NCBI GenBank assembly: GCA_902772795.1
Contig: CACYBZ010000251.1
Coordinates: 1 to 8,785, forward strand
DNA length: 8,785 nt
Direction: 5' to 3'
Source of the DNA: an uncultured Ruminococcus sp.
GTDB lineage: Bacteria; Bacillota; Clostridia; Oscillospirales; Acutalibacteraceae
Below the pieces are notes generated by a model, which was not told the origin of the DNA, did not search any database, and saw nothing but the letters and a program-made list of their open reading frames with translations. Both the position numbers and the translations under genes were made by a program. Of this stretch, positions 1-7,430 are shown in pieces; the stretch's first letter is position 1, and each line of letters starts with the position of its first letter.

Positions 1-5
1 TACAA

Positions 6-59
6 GAAAATAAAAATACTGTTAATGCTAACAATCGGAAAATGTTAACATCAACAGTA
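6..59 (-). terminator. Rho-independent terminator closing the operon
   Basis: On the minus strand a stem-loop is followed directly by a T-rich run (TTTTTATTTT, at 16-7). The outer stem is 7 bp (17-23 pairs with 53-59), then there is a 5x5 internal loop, then an inner 5-bp stem (29-33 with 43-47) closing a 9-nt loop. It lies about 70 nt beyond the stop codon of the last gene. The stem is AT-rich, so termination may be only moderate. A second, weaker hairpin (GTTGC arms at 95-99 and 111-115, followed by four T on the minus strand) lies between it and the gene. Seen in sequence; function inferred. Confidence 0.72.
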
Positions 60-130
60 GTATTACAAGTATTTCTGCGTGTGGTAACGTAAAAGTTGCA
101 TAAATATACGGCAACCCCAATATGCCACGG

Positions 131-1252
131 TTATTTCATTTTTTTCAATAGTTTTATTTTTTTCATCGTCTTTTTACGGTTGACAGTAAATGCTCTGCCA
201 ATTCTGTAAAAAGGTAAAATCGGCAACATCACTTTGTGCCTGTAATAGAAAGGATGAAGTACTTTTATTTCTGCCATCGGTAAAAAAATTTTCCTTAACC
301 AAAAACGTCGCTTCCCCTGCGTTCCTCCGCCGTATTTGTTTACACTGTTTTTCAGATTGTTCCACATACTTCCGTATGTCCCTGAAAACATGACATATTC
401 CATCATTTCCTTATCTGATTCCGTCAGCTCACCCTTACCGAACAGATGAAAGGCAAGTTCTTTGTTTTTCCGCTCAAAATCACTAAGATTAAGTTTTTTG
501 ATTTCGGTGGCAATATAGTCTGTATTAAGATCATTTCCTAATTTTTGCCAGAAAATGTAGGTATCCAACAAAGAACGAAATCCTGTACCGCTCAGTTGAT
601 AGTGCTTGTATTCATGGGCAATCATATAGATATACCAGTCTTCATTGCTGAAATGATAACCATATTCACTGCCTTCATTCTTGATAAAACGCTTTTTGAT
701 GTCACGATAATAGTCATATATTTCCTTTTGACTCGTTTCATCAAACAAAACTCTGTGCATTTCAAAATTGCTCACAGGCTGTTTGTAATAAATATCATGG
801 TCTGCCCGACCGAAATTCTGACAAGTAAAACCAAGGTCTTCCATGATTTCTTTTACCTTATCTGCATATGTTTCATTAAACAAAATATCATAGTCGGCCA
901 TCTGACGCATACCAACTGACGGATAAAAATCTTTAATGATAATTCCTTTCACAGGCATATACCAGATTCCTTCTTGTTCCAGACGTTCAAAGAGCAAATC
1001 TTTATCTATTTCCATAACCACAACTTTGCGAACAGCTTTTCCCCTCGCCTGAACAAATTTACGGTTGAAAATTCCCACTGACTCCAGAACATAAGCAACC
1101 AAAACTGTCATCATATGCTTCTGTGCTACCTGATACAGATTTGTCAGATTCATCTTTAAAATTCTTTCCTTGTCAGGCACAGTATTGTTAACCACACATC
1201 TGACAAGATAAATCATTTCTTTGGTAATGTTTTGATATTCATCTTTTGTCAA
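131..1252 (-). CDS. Nucleotidyltransferase-fold protein, NTP_transf_5 (PF14907)-like, last gene of operon
   Basis: A 373-residue soluble protein that resembles the uncharacterised nucleotidyltransferase family NTP_transf_5. Visible hallmarks are the PVKG segment (residues 100-103) followed by RQMADYD (116-122), whose D120 and D122 fit the metal-binding DxD of the nucleotidyltransferase fold. Further on are FEMHR (163-167), AHEYKH (212-217), GFRSLLD (224-230) and a C-terminal FLP...LPILPFYR region (about 323-350) typical of this family. The tail is very basic. No signal peptide or membrane segment is seen. The start is TTG at 1252, with GGGAG ten bases upstream; there is no in-frame start further up, and the first internal ATG is codon 13. 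The gene follows the mutase gene after 68 bp and precedes the terminator, so it probably belongs to the operon. Relatives occur in polysaccharide and peptide-modification clusters, but the substrate is unknown. It may transfer a nucleotide or another phosphate group; this is inference. Confidence 0.75.
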   Translation of the reverse strand: MTKDEYQNITKEMIYLVRCVVNNTVPDKERILKMNLTNLYQVAQKHMMTVLVAYVLESVGIFNRKFVQARGKAVRKVVVMEIDKDLLFERLEQEGIWYMPVKGIIIKDFYPSVGMRQMADYDILFNETYADKVKEIMEDLGFTCQNFGRADHDIYYKQPVSNFEMHRVLFDETSQKEIYDYYRDIKKRFIKNEGSEYGYHFSNEDWYIYMIAHEYKHYQLSGTGFRSLLDTYIFWQKLGNDLNTDYIATEIKKLNLSDFERKNKELAFHLFGKGELTESDKEMMEYVMFSGTYGSMWNNLKNSVNKYGGGTQGKRRFWLRKIFLPMAEIKVLHPFYYRHKVMLPILPFYRIGRAFTVNRKKTMKKIKLLKKMK

Positions 1253-1302
1253 ATTTGCTCGACTCCCTTTCCGGCTCTCACCGCAATGGCAGATACTTTT
1301 TA

Positions 1303-1318
1303 CGGAATAATTATCCCG
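1303..1318 (-). repeat. 16-bp dyad just after the mutase stop codon
   Basis: CGGGATAATTATTCCG on the minus strand is a palindrome with a single G-T pair. As RNA it could form a 6-bp stem with an AAUU loop two bases after the stop codon. No T-run follows, so it is not a standard terminator. It could trim or stabilise the transcript, or be a protein site, between the sugar-nucleotide genes and the last gene. Function is inference. Confidence 0.45.
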
Positions 1319-1320
1319 AT

Positions 1321-3021
1321 TTAATCCTTACGCTGAAAATACTGATTCATCGCCTGAATAAGTTCTTTTTCCTGCTGTTCCGCCTCATTTTTATGATTTG
1401 CCGTCACAGATAAATAAAGCTTCAGCTTCGGTTCCGTACCTGAAGGACGAACAACGACTGAACAGTTACCGTCAAGCAGAAATTTCAATACATCTGACTT
1501 CGGTAACCCATCAATTCCCTTTGCATAGTCCAGCATTTCCTTGACTTTCCTTCCACCAATTACGGAAAGATGATTGTCACGAAATGCTTTCATGATAGAC
1601 TGCATTTTCGCAAATCCTGATGACCCTTCAAACTCATAGGAATACAGTGTGTTTATACAATACCCGTATTTTTGATACAGTTTCTCCAGTTTGTCTGTCA
1701 GACGGATTCCTCTTGTCTTGTAATAAGCAAACATCTCACAAATCAACAAAGCACCGTTGACCGCATCTTTGTCACGTACATAACTGCCACTGAGATAACC
1801 ATAACTTTCTTCCATACCGAAAATAAAACACTTCTCTTTTCCCTGCTTTTCCAGCAAACCTATCTGTTCACCGATAAACTTGAACCCTGTCAGAACATTA
1901 ATGGTCTTTACCCCGTAATTATCGGCAATACGCTGTGCCATATCCGTAGTGACAATGGTTTTGATAAATACCGGTTCTTTCGGCATCGTTCCGTTTTCGA
2001 TACGCTTGGTGCAGAGATAATCCAACAACAACATACCTGTTTCGTTGCCCGAAAGTAACTGATAATCTCCCTCTGCCGTCTTTACCGCAATGCCTATACG
2101 GTCACAATCGGGGTCTGTTGCCAAAAGCAAATCCGCATTCCCCTTTCTGGCATAAGCTATGCCCAGTGACATCGCTTCTCTGACTTCCGGATTCGGATAA
2201 GGACAAGTTGTAAAATAACCGTCAGGTTCTTCCTGTTCTCTGACAACCGTAATGTTGGTATAGCCACTTTCCTGCAATGTGCGGAGTACGGGTTTCAGAC
2301 CTGTTCCGTGCAACGGAGAAAATACTATGGCTACATTCCTGTCAATCGTATCGTTGGCAGAAAGTACAGACTGTTGTCTGACTTCCTCCACGAAATCAGT
2401 ATAAACATCACTGCTGATATACGCAATCCTGCCATTGCTCAGACCATCGGCAAAGTCACTTGTTTTTACATCAGCAAAAATATCCAGTTTCTCTATTTCT
2501 TCCAAAATCATTTCGGCAGCCTGCGTGGTAATCTGACAGCCATCTGCTCCATATACTTTGTAACCGTTATATTTTGACGGATTGTGTGAAGCTGTTATCA
2601 TAATTCCCGCACAACATTTCAGTCTGCGAACGGCATAAGACAAACACGGTGTCGGCATTAATTCAGGATAAACGGCTACCTGAATTCCGTTGGCAACAAA
2701 TACTCCACTCGCTACTTTCGCAAATACATCGGATTTTATCCGGGAATCATAGCTGACAGCAATTTTTCTCTGATTTTCCGGAAAATTGTTTATCACATAA
2801 TCCGCCAGTCCCTGCGATGCCTTCGCTACTGTATGTATATTCATGCGGTTTGTCCCTGCTCCGATTACGCCACGCAAACCACCTGTGCCAAAAGCAAGAT
2901 TCCGATAAAATGCATCTTCCTTTCTTGCACTGTCCCCTGCCATTACTGCCAGTTCGTTTTCAACATCGCTGTCTCCCTTTGCCAGCTCACACCAACGCTC
3001 ATATTCTTTCTGGTAATCCAT
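1321..3021 (-). CDS. Phosphoglucomutase/phosphomannomutase (PgcA-like alpha-D-phosphohexomutase; ManB role)
   Basis: A 566-residue cytoplasmic phosphohexomutase that in this operon should convert mannose-6-P to mannose-1-P for ManC. The four-domain signatures are in order: FGTGGLRG (44-51); the phosphoserine loop TASHNP (143-148, S145); the Mg-binding DPDCDR (303-308); the sugar-recognition loop GMEESYGY (402-409); and the phosphate-binding loop RPSGTEPK (525-532). The length and the EESYG loop match the Firmicute PgcA type, which is known for glucose-1-P work, rather than the shorter (about 450 aa) AlgC/ManB type. Specificity may therefore be dual and the mannose role rests on context. For that reason no symbol is given. 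The start ATG at 3021 has GGGAG nine bases upstream, partly within the 17-bp gap after manA. The frame is intact with all catalytic loops present. Confidence 0.93.
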   Translation of the reverse strand: MDYQKEYERWCELAKGDSDVENELAVMAGDSARKEDAFYRNLAFGTGGLRGVIGAGTNRMNIHTVAKASQGLADYVINNFPENQRKIAVSYDSRIKSDVFAKVASGVFVANGIQVAVYPELMPTPCLSYAVRRLKCCAGIMITASHNPSKYNGYKVYGADGCQITTQAAEMILEEIEKLDIFADVKTSDFADGLSNGRIAYISSDVYTDFVEEVRQQSVLSANDTIDRNVAIVFSPLHGTGLKPVLRTLQESGYTNITVVREQEEPDGYFTTCPYPNPEVREAMSLGIAYARKGNADLLLATDPDCDRIGIAVKTAEGDYQLLSGNETGMLLLDYLCTKRIENGTMPKEPVFIKTIVTTDMAQRIADNYGVKTINVLTGFKFIGEQIGLLEKQGKEKCFIFGMEESYGYLSGSYVRDKDAVNGALLICEMFAYYKTRGIRLTDKLEKLYQKYGYCINTLYSYEFEGSSGFAKMQSIMKAFRDNHLSVIGGRKVKEMLDYAKGIDGLPKSDVLKFLLDGNCSVVVRPSGTEPKLKLYLSVTANHKNEAEQQEKELIQAMNQYFQRKD

Positions 3022-3038
3022 TCTTCAACACTCCCTTT

Positions 3039-4055
3039 TTAACAACTCACTTTCAGAAGTGAGGCTTTGCCGTGTATCTTCATAGCAACAGAATTTGCCG
3101 GAACAAAAATACAGTCACCCTTGAAAAAAGGCAAGGATTTTTTCTGATAGAAAATCACTCCGCACCCTTCCACACAAAGCAGGACATTGAACGAAATTTC
3201 CCCTACCCGCATGGCAACCATATTTTTATTGGTTTCTGTGTTGAGTAAAATCCGTTCTACCTGAAAATACTGACACCTGCACAGAAATTCAGATGCCCAA
3301 CCGGGCTGATATCTCAGTATACGCATAGGCTGGTGCGGTTCGTCATTTCCTTCCAGATTGGCAACACACAATGCCTTGTCTACATGCAGTTGCCGTTTAT
3401 GACCGTCTTTGTCAATACGGTCATAATCATATAACCGATAGGTCAGATTGGAGTTTTCCTGTATCTCTGCAATCAGTATGCCTGCACCAATCGCATGAAT
3501 GGTTCCCGCTTCAATATAGAACACATCATCTTTATTTACTGCTACTTTCTGTAAATAATTTTCAAGTCTGCCATTTTCTATCGCCACACGGACTTTCTCT
3601 TTTTCCATTTTATGATACAGTCCGTATACCAGTTTAGCCCCCGGAACAGCGTCCAGTATGTACCACATTTCTGTTTTACCAAGCTGTCCGTTTTCATGTT
3701 TTCGGGCATATTCATCATCGGGGTGAACCTGCACGGAAAGGTCTTTCTTGGCATCAATAAATTTAATCAATATAGGTAACTCGCCTTTGGTTCGGGGATG
3801 TGTACCCAAAAATTCAGCATGAGCCTGCACAACCGCCGACAACAACTGCCCCGAAAATTCTCCGCTTGCCACCGTACTTGGACCGTCTGAATGTGTTGAA
3901 CATTCCCACGTTTCTGCCAGCGGTGACAGGGGAATGTTTTTGCCAAAATCATAGTTCAGCCTGTCACCGCCCCAGAGAGAATCTTTTCCTGCCGGCTTCA
4001 GCAAAAAAGGCTCATTGCCGTCAGTCAAAAGGGAATTTCTGTTTGTCTCGCACAT
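3039..4055 (-). CDS. manA: Mannose-6-phosphate isomerase, class I
   Basis: A 338-residue cupin metalloenzyme that interconverts fructose-6-P and mannose-6-P, the entry step to GDP-mannose. Counting from the ATG at 4055, expected zinc ligands are Q109 and H111 in QVHPDDEYA, E129 in GKTEMWYI, and H187 in AGTIHAIG. The catalytic arginine is R207 in LTYRLYDYDR. The N-terminal LKPAGKDSLWGG (19-30) and ETWECS (48-53) are also typical. The C-terminal ~90 residues form a second, degenerate cupin, as in the Bacillus-type enzymes. A TTG nine codons upstream (4082) would give 347 residues, but the 4055 ATG has GGGGAGGA ideally placed and is preferred. The gene begins inside the last 35 nt of manC, in another frame, which suggests coupled translation. 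It is followed after 17 bp by the mutase gene. Confidence 0.94.
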   Translation of the reverse strand: MCETNRNSLLTDGNEPFLLKPAGKDSLWGGDRLNYDFGKNIPLSPLAETWECSTHSDGPSTVASGEFSGQLLSAVVQAHAEFLGTHPRTKGELPILIKFIDAKKDLSVQVHPDDEYARKHENGQLGKTEMWYILDAVPGAKLVYGLYHKMEKEKVRVAIENGRLENYLQKVAVNKDDVFYIEAGTIHAIGAGILIAEIQENSNLTYRLYDYDRIDKDGHKRQLHVDKALCVANLEGNDEPHQPMRILRYQPGWASEFLCRCQYFQVERILLNTETNKNMVAMRVGEISFNVLLCVEGCGVIFYQKKSLPFFKGDCIFVPANSVAMKIHGKASLLKVSC

Positions 4056-5334
4056 TGATGTCCTCCCCAAGTTGCACTTCAATCAGTTCCAATTCCTTTT
4101 CTGCCAGTACCGTATGGCGACAGCCTGCCTGCATGGTGACAACATCACCTGCTTTGATTTTCTGTTCCATGCCGTCAACCACTGTCTTTCCCTCTCCGGC
4201 AATACACACCCAGACTTCATCTCTGTTTTTATGACTGTGATAATTCATACGGTTGCCTGCATGAAGTTTTACCTTGATTGTCAGACTTTTGTCTTCAACG
4301 TCCAATACCCTGAAACTTCCCCATGATTTTTCCGCAAACATAATCTGCTGACTAATCTTATCCACATAAGGCTTGATATAGCTTGACTGCTCTTTATCTG
4401 AAACCAGTATTCCTTCCGGACTTGCCGAAATAACCACATTATGTAATCCCATTGCCAGTATGGGAACGTCCAGTTCGTTGATAATATTCACACCCTGACA
4501 TTCTTCATTCATCATCGCATCTCCGATAATGCTGTCCTGCATGGATTCGGTAAGGGTATTCCATGTTCCCAGGTCTTTCCACTGCCCTGAAAAACGCATA
4601 ACCTGAATTTTGTCTTCTTTCTCCACAACTGCATAATCAAAACTGATTTTTGTCAGAGTGTCGTATTTGGCAAACAAATCCTGATAGTCAATGAAATCAA
4701 TATATTCATGAGCACGTTCAAGTACATATTTTAAACGATACGCAAATACTCCGCCGTTCCAGAGTGCTCCTTGTTCTATATACCTTTCGGCTGTTGCTTT
4801 ATCCGGTTTTTCTTTGAATGTCGCCACTGTGCTGACATCGTCTTTACTTTCAGGAATAATATAGCCGTATTTTTCGCTGGGATATGTCGGTTCCATACCC
4901 ATCAGCACAAGATTCGCTTCACCCTTTTCCGCCTGTCTTTCCAGCGCCTTTAATGTCATAAAATAATTGTCTTCCACATACGGGTCAACAGGACAGACAA
5001 CAACCACTTCTTCTTCTGCAACACCAAGTACATCATGCAAGTAGGCCGTTGCCAGTGCAATCGCCGGAAATGTGTCACGTCTGCACGGTTCAACAGAAAT
5101 TCCTACATTATCGCCAAGCTGATGATGAATGGCAGAAACCTGCGTTTTTGACGTGGCAATCGTGATTTTGGCATCACTGTCCACTTTTTTGATTTGACGG
5201 TAAACTCTTTGTACCATGGATTCATAAGTACCGTCATCTTTTTTGAATATTTTGATGAATTGTTTGGAACGGATATCATTGGAAAGTGGCCATAAACGCT
5301 TTCCTGAACCGCCTGAAAGTAGTACAATATTCAT
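4021..5334 (-). CDS. manC: Mannose-1-phosphate guanylyltransferase with C-terminal cupin domain
   Basis: A 437-residue enzyme making GDP-mannose from mannose-1-P and GTP. The nucleotidyltransferase domain (about 1-260) carries the pyrophosphorylase signature LSGGSGKRLWPLS (6-18), EPCRRDTFPAI (82-92), FKEKP (173-177, with the sugar-phosphate-contacting lysine), LWNGG (191-195) and WKDLGTW (252-258). After a linker with short beta-repeat character, a cupin fills about 335-437. It fits the cupin motif 1 pattern exactly (G360, H366, H368, E373, G380) and has the motif 2 histidine H407. This tail corresponds to the isomerase half of AlgA-type bifunctional enzymes, but the first ligand pattern is HSH instead of their QMH. 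The start is taken as the third codon ATG (5334), eight bases after AGGAGG; the ATG at 5340 is only two bases from it. The gene follows fcl after 50 bp and overlaps manA by 35 nt. Confidence 0.94.
   Translation of the reverse strand: MNIVLLSGGSGKRLWPLSNDIRSKQFIKIFKKDDGTYESMVQRVYRQIKKVDSDAKITIATSKTQVSAIHHQLGDNVGISVEPCRRDTFPAIALATAYLHDVLGVAEEEVVVVCPVDPYVEDNYFMTLKALERQAEKGEANLVLMGMEPTYPSEKYGYIIPESKDDVSTVATFKEKPDKATAERYIEQGALWNGGVFAYRLKYVLERAHEYIDFIDYQDLFAKYDTLTKISFDYAVVEKEDKIQVMRFSGQWKDLGTWNTLTESMQDSIIGDAMMNEECQGVNIINELDVPILAMGLHNVVISASPEGILVSDKEQSSYIKPYVDKISQQIMFAEKSWGSFRVLDVEDKSLTIKVKLHAGNRMNYHSHKNRDEVWVCIAGEGKTVVDGMEQKIKAGDVVTMQAGCRHTVLAEKELELIEVQLGEDINVRDKQKFPFD
4061..4068 (-). promoter_or_regulatory. 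Shine-Dalgarno that fixes the manA start
   Basis: GGGGAGGA on the minus strand, with its GGAGG core six bases before the ATG at 4055. It sits inside the manC coding end. It argues against the longer in-frame TTG start at 4082, because the TTG reading would place this site within the coding sequence and it would have no purpose. Confidence 0.85.
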
Positions 5335-5342
5335 GCTCATTT

Positions 5343-5348
5343 CCTCCT
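5343..5348 (-). promoter_or_regulatory. Shine-Dalgarno that decides the manC start
   Basis: AGGAGG on the minus strand. It stands two bases from the ATG at 5340, which is too close, and eight bases from the ATG at 5334, which is the usual distance. The shorter protein starts MNIVLLSGGSGKR, the common N-terminus of this family. Confidence 0.8.
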
Positions 5349-5384
5349 AATGCCAGTCACAGTCATTGACGCTTGTATAACCTC

Positions 5385-6329
5385 TTATCGTTCTGCTCTC
5401 ATGGGATTATGCAGAAAATCTTCATAAGAAAGTCGGATGCCTTCTTTGAGTTCCGTTTTATATTTCCAGCCCAGTGCCTCCGCTTTGGATACATCAAGCA
5501 GCTTCCTCGGTGTGCCGTTAGGTTTGCTGGTATCCCAACGGATTTCTCCCTGATACCCTACAACTTCTGCTACCATTTCCGTCAGTGCTTTAATCGTCAG
5601 TTCTTTACCCGTCCCTGCGTTGACTGTTTCGTTTCCACTGTAGTTATTCATCAGAAATACACAAAGATTCGCCAAATCATCTACATACAGAAATTCCCTG
5701 AGCGGTGAACCATCGCCCCAGCAGGTAACATATTCTGCATTCGCCTCTTTGGCTTCATGAAATCTTCTGATTAAGGCCGGTAAAACATGACTGTGGGTCG
5801 GATGATAATTGTCGTTCGGCCCGTAAAGATTCGTGGGCATGACACTGATATAATCTGTTCCGTACTGACGGTTCAGAAATTCACAGTATTTCAGACCGGA
5901 AATTTTTGCCAGTGCATAGGCTTCATTGGTTTTTTCCAGTTCTGAAGTCAACAGGCAACTTTCTTTCATGGGTTGCGGTGCCATTCTCGGATAAATACAG
6001 CTTGAACCAAGAAATTCCAGTTTCTTACAGCCGTTCTTCCATGCTGAGTGGATAACATTCATTTCCAGTATCATATTATCATACATGAAATCTGCGAGAG
6101 CACTCTGATTGGCAACAATTCCACCTACTTTAGCCGCTGCCAGAAAAACATATTCCGGTTTTTCTTCCGCAAAGAATTTCTCCACATCGTCCTGCCGACA
6201 TAAATCAAGTTCCGTATGTGTACGGGTAATAATATTGGTGTATCCCTGTCTCTTCAACTCTCTCACAATAGCAGACCCTACCATTCCTCTGTGACCTGCT
6301 ACATAAATTTTCGCTTCTTTTTCCATCAT
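5385..6329 (-). CDS. fcl: GDP-L-fucose synthase (GDP-4-keto-6-deoxy-D-mannose epimerase/reductase)
   Basis: A 314-residue short-chain dehydrogenase-type enzyme that takes the Gmd product through 3,5-epimerisation and NADPH reduction to GDP-L-fucose. The Rossmann glycine motif GHRGMVG is at 12-18 and AAAKVGG at 64-70. The catalytic set is in the family positions: S109 in GSSCIYP, Y138 and K142 in YALAK. The epimerase acid/base pair C111 and H181 is also present, each two residues later than the E. coli enzyme numbering. [14 protein letters not shown] (164-177) and [14 protein letters not shown] (207-220) are strong family signatures. It is intact and of standard length. Two tandem ATG codons open it, with AAAGGAG seven bases before the first. 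It begins 15 bp after the GT-B gene, and its ribosome site abuts that gene's stop codon. Confidence 0.97.
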   Translation of the reverse strand: MMEKEAKIYVAGHRGMVGSAIVRELKRQGYTNIITRTHTELDLCRQDDVEKFFAEEKPEYVFLAAAKVGGIVANQSALADFMYDNMILEMNVIHSAWKNGCKKLEFLGSSCIYPRMAPQPMKESCLLTSELEKTNEAYALAKISGLKYCEFLNRQYGTDYISVMPTNLYGPNDNYHPTHSHVLPALIRRFHEAKEANAEYVTCWGDGSPLREFLYVDDLANLCVFLMNNYSGNETVNAGTGKELTIKALTEMVAEVVGYQGEIRWDTSKPNGTPRKLLDVSKAEALGWKYKTELKEGIRLSYEDFLHNPMRAER

Positions 6330-6344
6330 AGAAATTCTCCTTTC

Positions 6345-7418
6345 TTACAATGAATCCAGCTTTACCGCAATTTCTTCTGCACAATCGTAAAATTCATGGT
6401 AATCCCTACACAACGTATCCATATCCGCAATAATCTTTTCCATGTGTTCCAAATCATCAGGTTGCACAGAAATTGCCAGATGTCTGTTTTCAAGTAACTG
6501 TATGGTCGTTCTGTCCTCCAATACACCGTCACGACGAAAAAGCGCCATCGGTTTGTGGGCAAGCAGACATTCTGCTACGGTTGTCCACCCCGCTTTCGTA
6601 ATGACATAATCAGCAACCGCAATATAATCCTGTGTGTTGCCTGTTGTATAAGGCAATACCGTTACATTGTCACCTGTAAGCGGTACACCTTCGGTTGTGT
6701 AAAAATCATAGGGAAACCTGCTGACATCGACAGATTGCTTCAACTTCGCAGACATACCAGAAGCTACGAAAATAATCTTGCGTGTATGTCTGCTTTTGAC
6801 CTCGGCAATAAAATCATCGTGAAATGCTCTTGCTGTAACGGAAACTTCTTCTATTTCGGCATTCGGTAAAAATTCCGTCATTTCTTTATTGTGCAACGCA
6901 TACAACATGGCATAACGAATTTTACTGTAATATTCTGCATAGCGTTGCCATATTTTTTCCGGTAAAAATTCCCGGTATAATTCCACCCATGTGAAATTTC
7001 CTGCATACAGCAACGGAATATCGGCTTTCTCACAAGCTTCGATACTCCATATTGGCATATCACACAACACAGCATCAATATGATTTTCCCTTAACCATTC
7101 TGCTTCCTGTCTGGATTTCTGTGAGATTTCAGAAAGATATCTCTCACAAACTGCCGTCAGTTTTTGTGTATCAACCAGCAATGTACCTTCTTTGACGACT
7201 AAACCTACATCTGTACACAGTTCCCTGAAAACAATACTGCTATATTCCTCTTTGCTGAGCATCGTCAGAAGATTCTGCCTGGCAAAAGCAATATGCCGTT
7301 TTCCACAGACAATATAAACAATGGTATTGCTACGTCTTACTGCTGATACAATAACCGGAAGATTTCTTGCGATATGACCAAAACCGTGGTCGGAAAGATA
7401 AAAACAAATGCGTTTCAT
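6345..7418 (-). CDS. GT-B-fold glycosyltransferase-like protein related to MurG and the L-arabinokinase (ARA1) N-terminal domain
   Basis: A 357-residue cytoplasmic protein with no signal peptide or membrane segment. The N-terminal half opens with a Rossmann strand and [13 protein letters not shown] (9-21), the GHGFGH-type loop of MurG-like and ARA1-N proteins. [18 protein letters not shown] (118-135) followed by GNFTW (140-144) matches the second conserved block of the ARA1 N-terminal domain. The C-terminal half has [10 protein letters not shown] (218-227) and the nucleotide-sugar-binding stretch [17 protein letters not shown] (270-286), then FRRDGVLED (294-302). No kinase domain follows, so it is a stand-alone version. 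The start ATG at 7418 overlaps the gmd stop as ATGA and has no good ribosome site, which implies coupling to gmd. Lying between gmd and fcl, it may act on a GDP-sugar or transfer fucose, but this is inference; the donor and acceptor are unknown. It could also be a non-catalytic partner. Confidence 0.72.
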   Translation of the reverse strand: MKRICFYLSDHGFGHIARNLPVIVSAVRRSNTIVYIVCGKRHIAFARQNLLTMLSKEEYSSIVFRELCTDVGLVVKEGTLLVDTQKLTAVCERYLSEISQKSRQEAEWLRENHIDAVLCDMPIWSIEACEKADIPLLYAGNFTWVELYREFLPEKIWQRYAEYYSKIRYAMLYALHNKEMTEFLPNAEIEEVSVTARAFHDDFIAEVKSRHTRKIIFVASGMSAKLKQSVDVSRFPYDFYTTEGVPLTGDNVTVLPYTTGNTQDYIAVADYVITKAGWTTVAECLLAHKPMALFRRDGVLEDRTTIQLLENRHLAISVQPDDLEHMEKIIADMDTLCRDYHEFYDCAEEIAVKLDSL

Positions 7419-7430
7419 TGTGCTTTTTTT
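7415..7430 (-). other. gmd / GT-B junction: ATGA overlap preceded by an A7 run
   Basis: On the minus strand the gmd reading ends ATA AAA AAA GCA CAA TGA. The TGA shares four bases with the ATG of the next gene. The run of seven A (7430-7424) has the form of a slippery A_AAA_AAA heptamer in the gmd frame. A -1 shift there would read AGC ACA ATG and continue in the frame of the downstream gene. No strong stimulatory hairpin or upstream ribosome-like site is obvious, so ordinary stop-start coupling is the simpler reading. Confidence 0.6.

Noticed and set aside
110..126. GGCA/TGCC short hairpin after the last gene
   Set aside because: Only a 4-bp stem with a 9-nt loop; the hairpin with T-run at 59-6 is a far better terminator.
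545..919. Plus-strand 124-codon open frame with hydrophobic stretches
   Set aside because: Antisense to the NTP_transf_5-like gene, whose conserved motifs cover the same bases. The hydrophobicity comes from the complement of Asp/Glu/Lys-rich codons.
4056..4082. Longer manA from a TTG at 4082 (347 residues)
   Set aside because: The nine extra codons contain the GGGGAGGA ribosome site for the ATG at 4055, and the extension has no family resemblance.
3800..4326. Plus-strand open frames over manA/manC (144 and 103 codons)
   Set aside because: They lie antisense to well-conserved genes, have no family features, and are mirror images of the codon pattern on the minus strand.
5374..5402. Possible internal promoter before manC (ATGAGA, 17 bp, TATACA on the minus strand)
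   Set aside because: Only 4 of 6 matches in each box, in an AT-rich gap inside a tight operon. Too weak to list as a feature.
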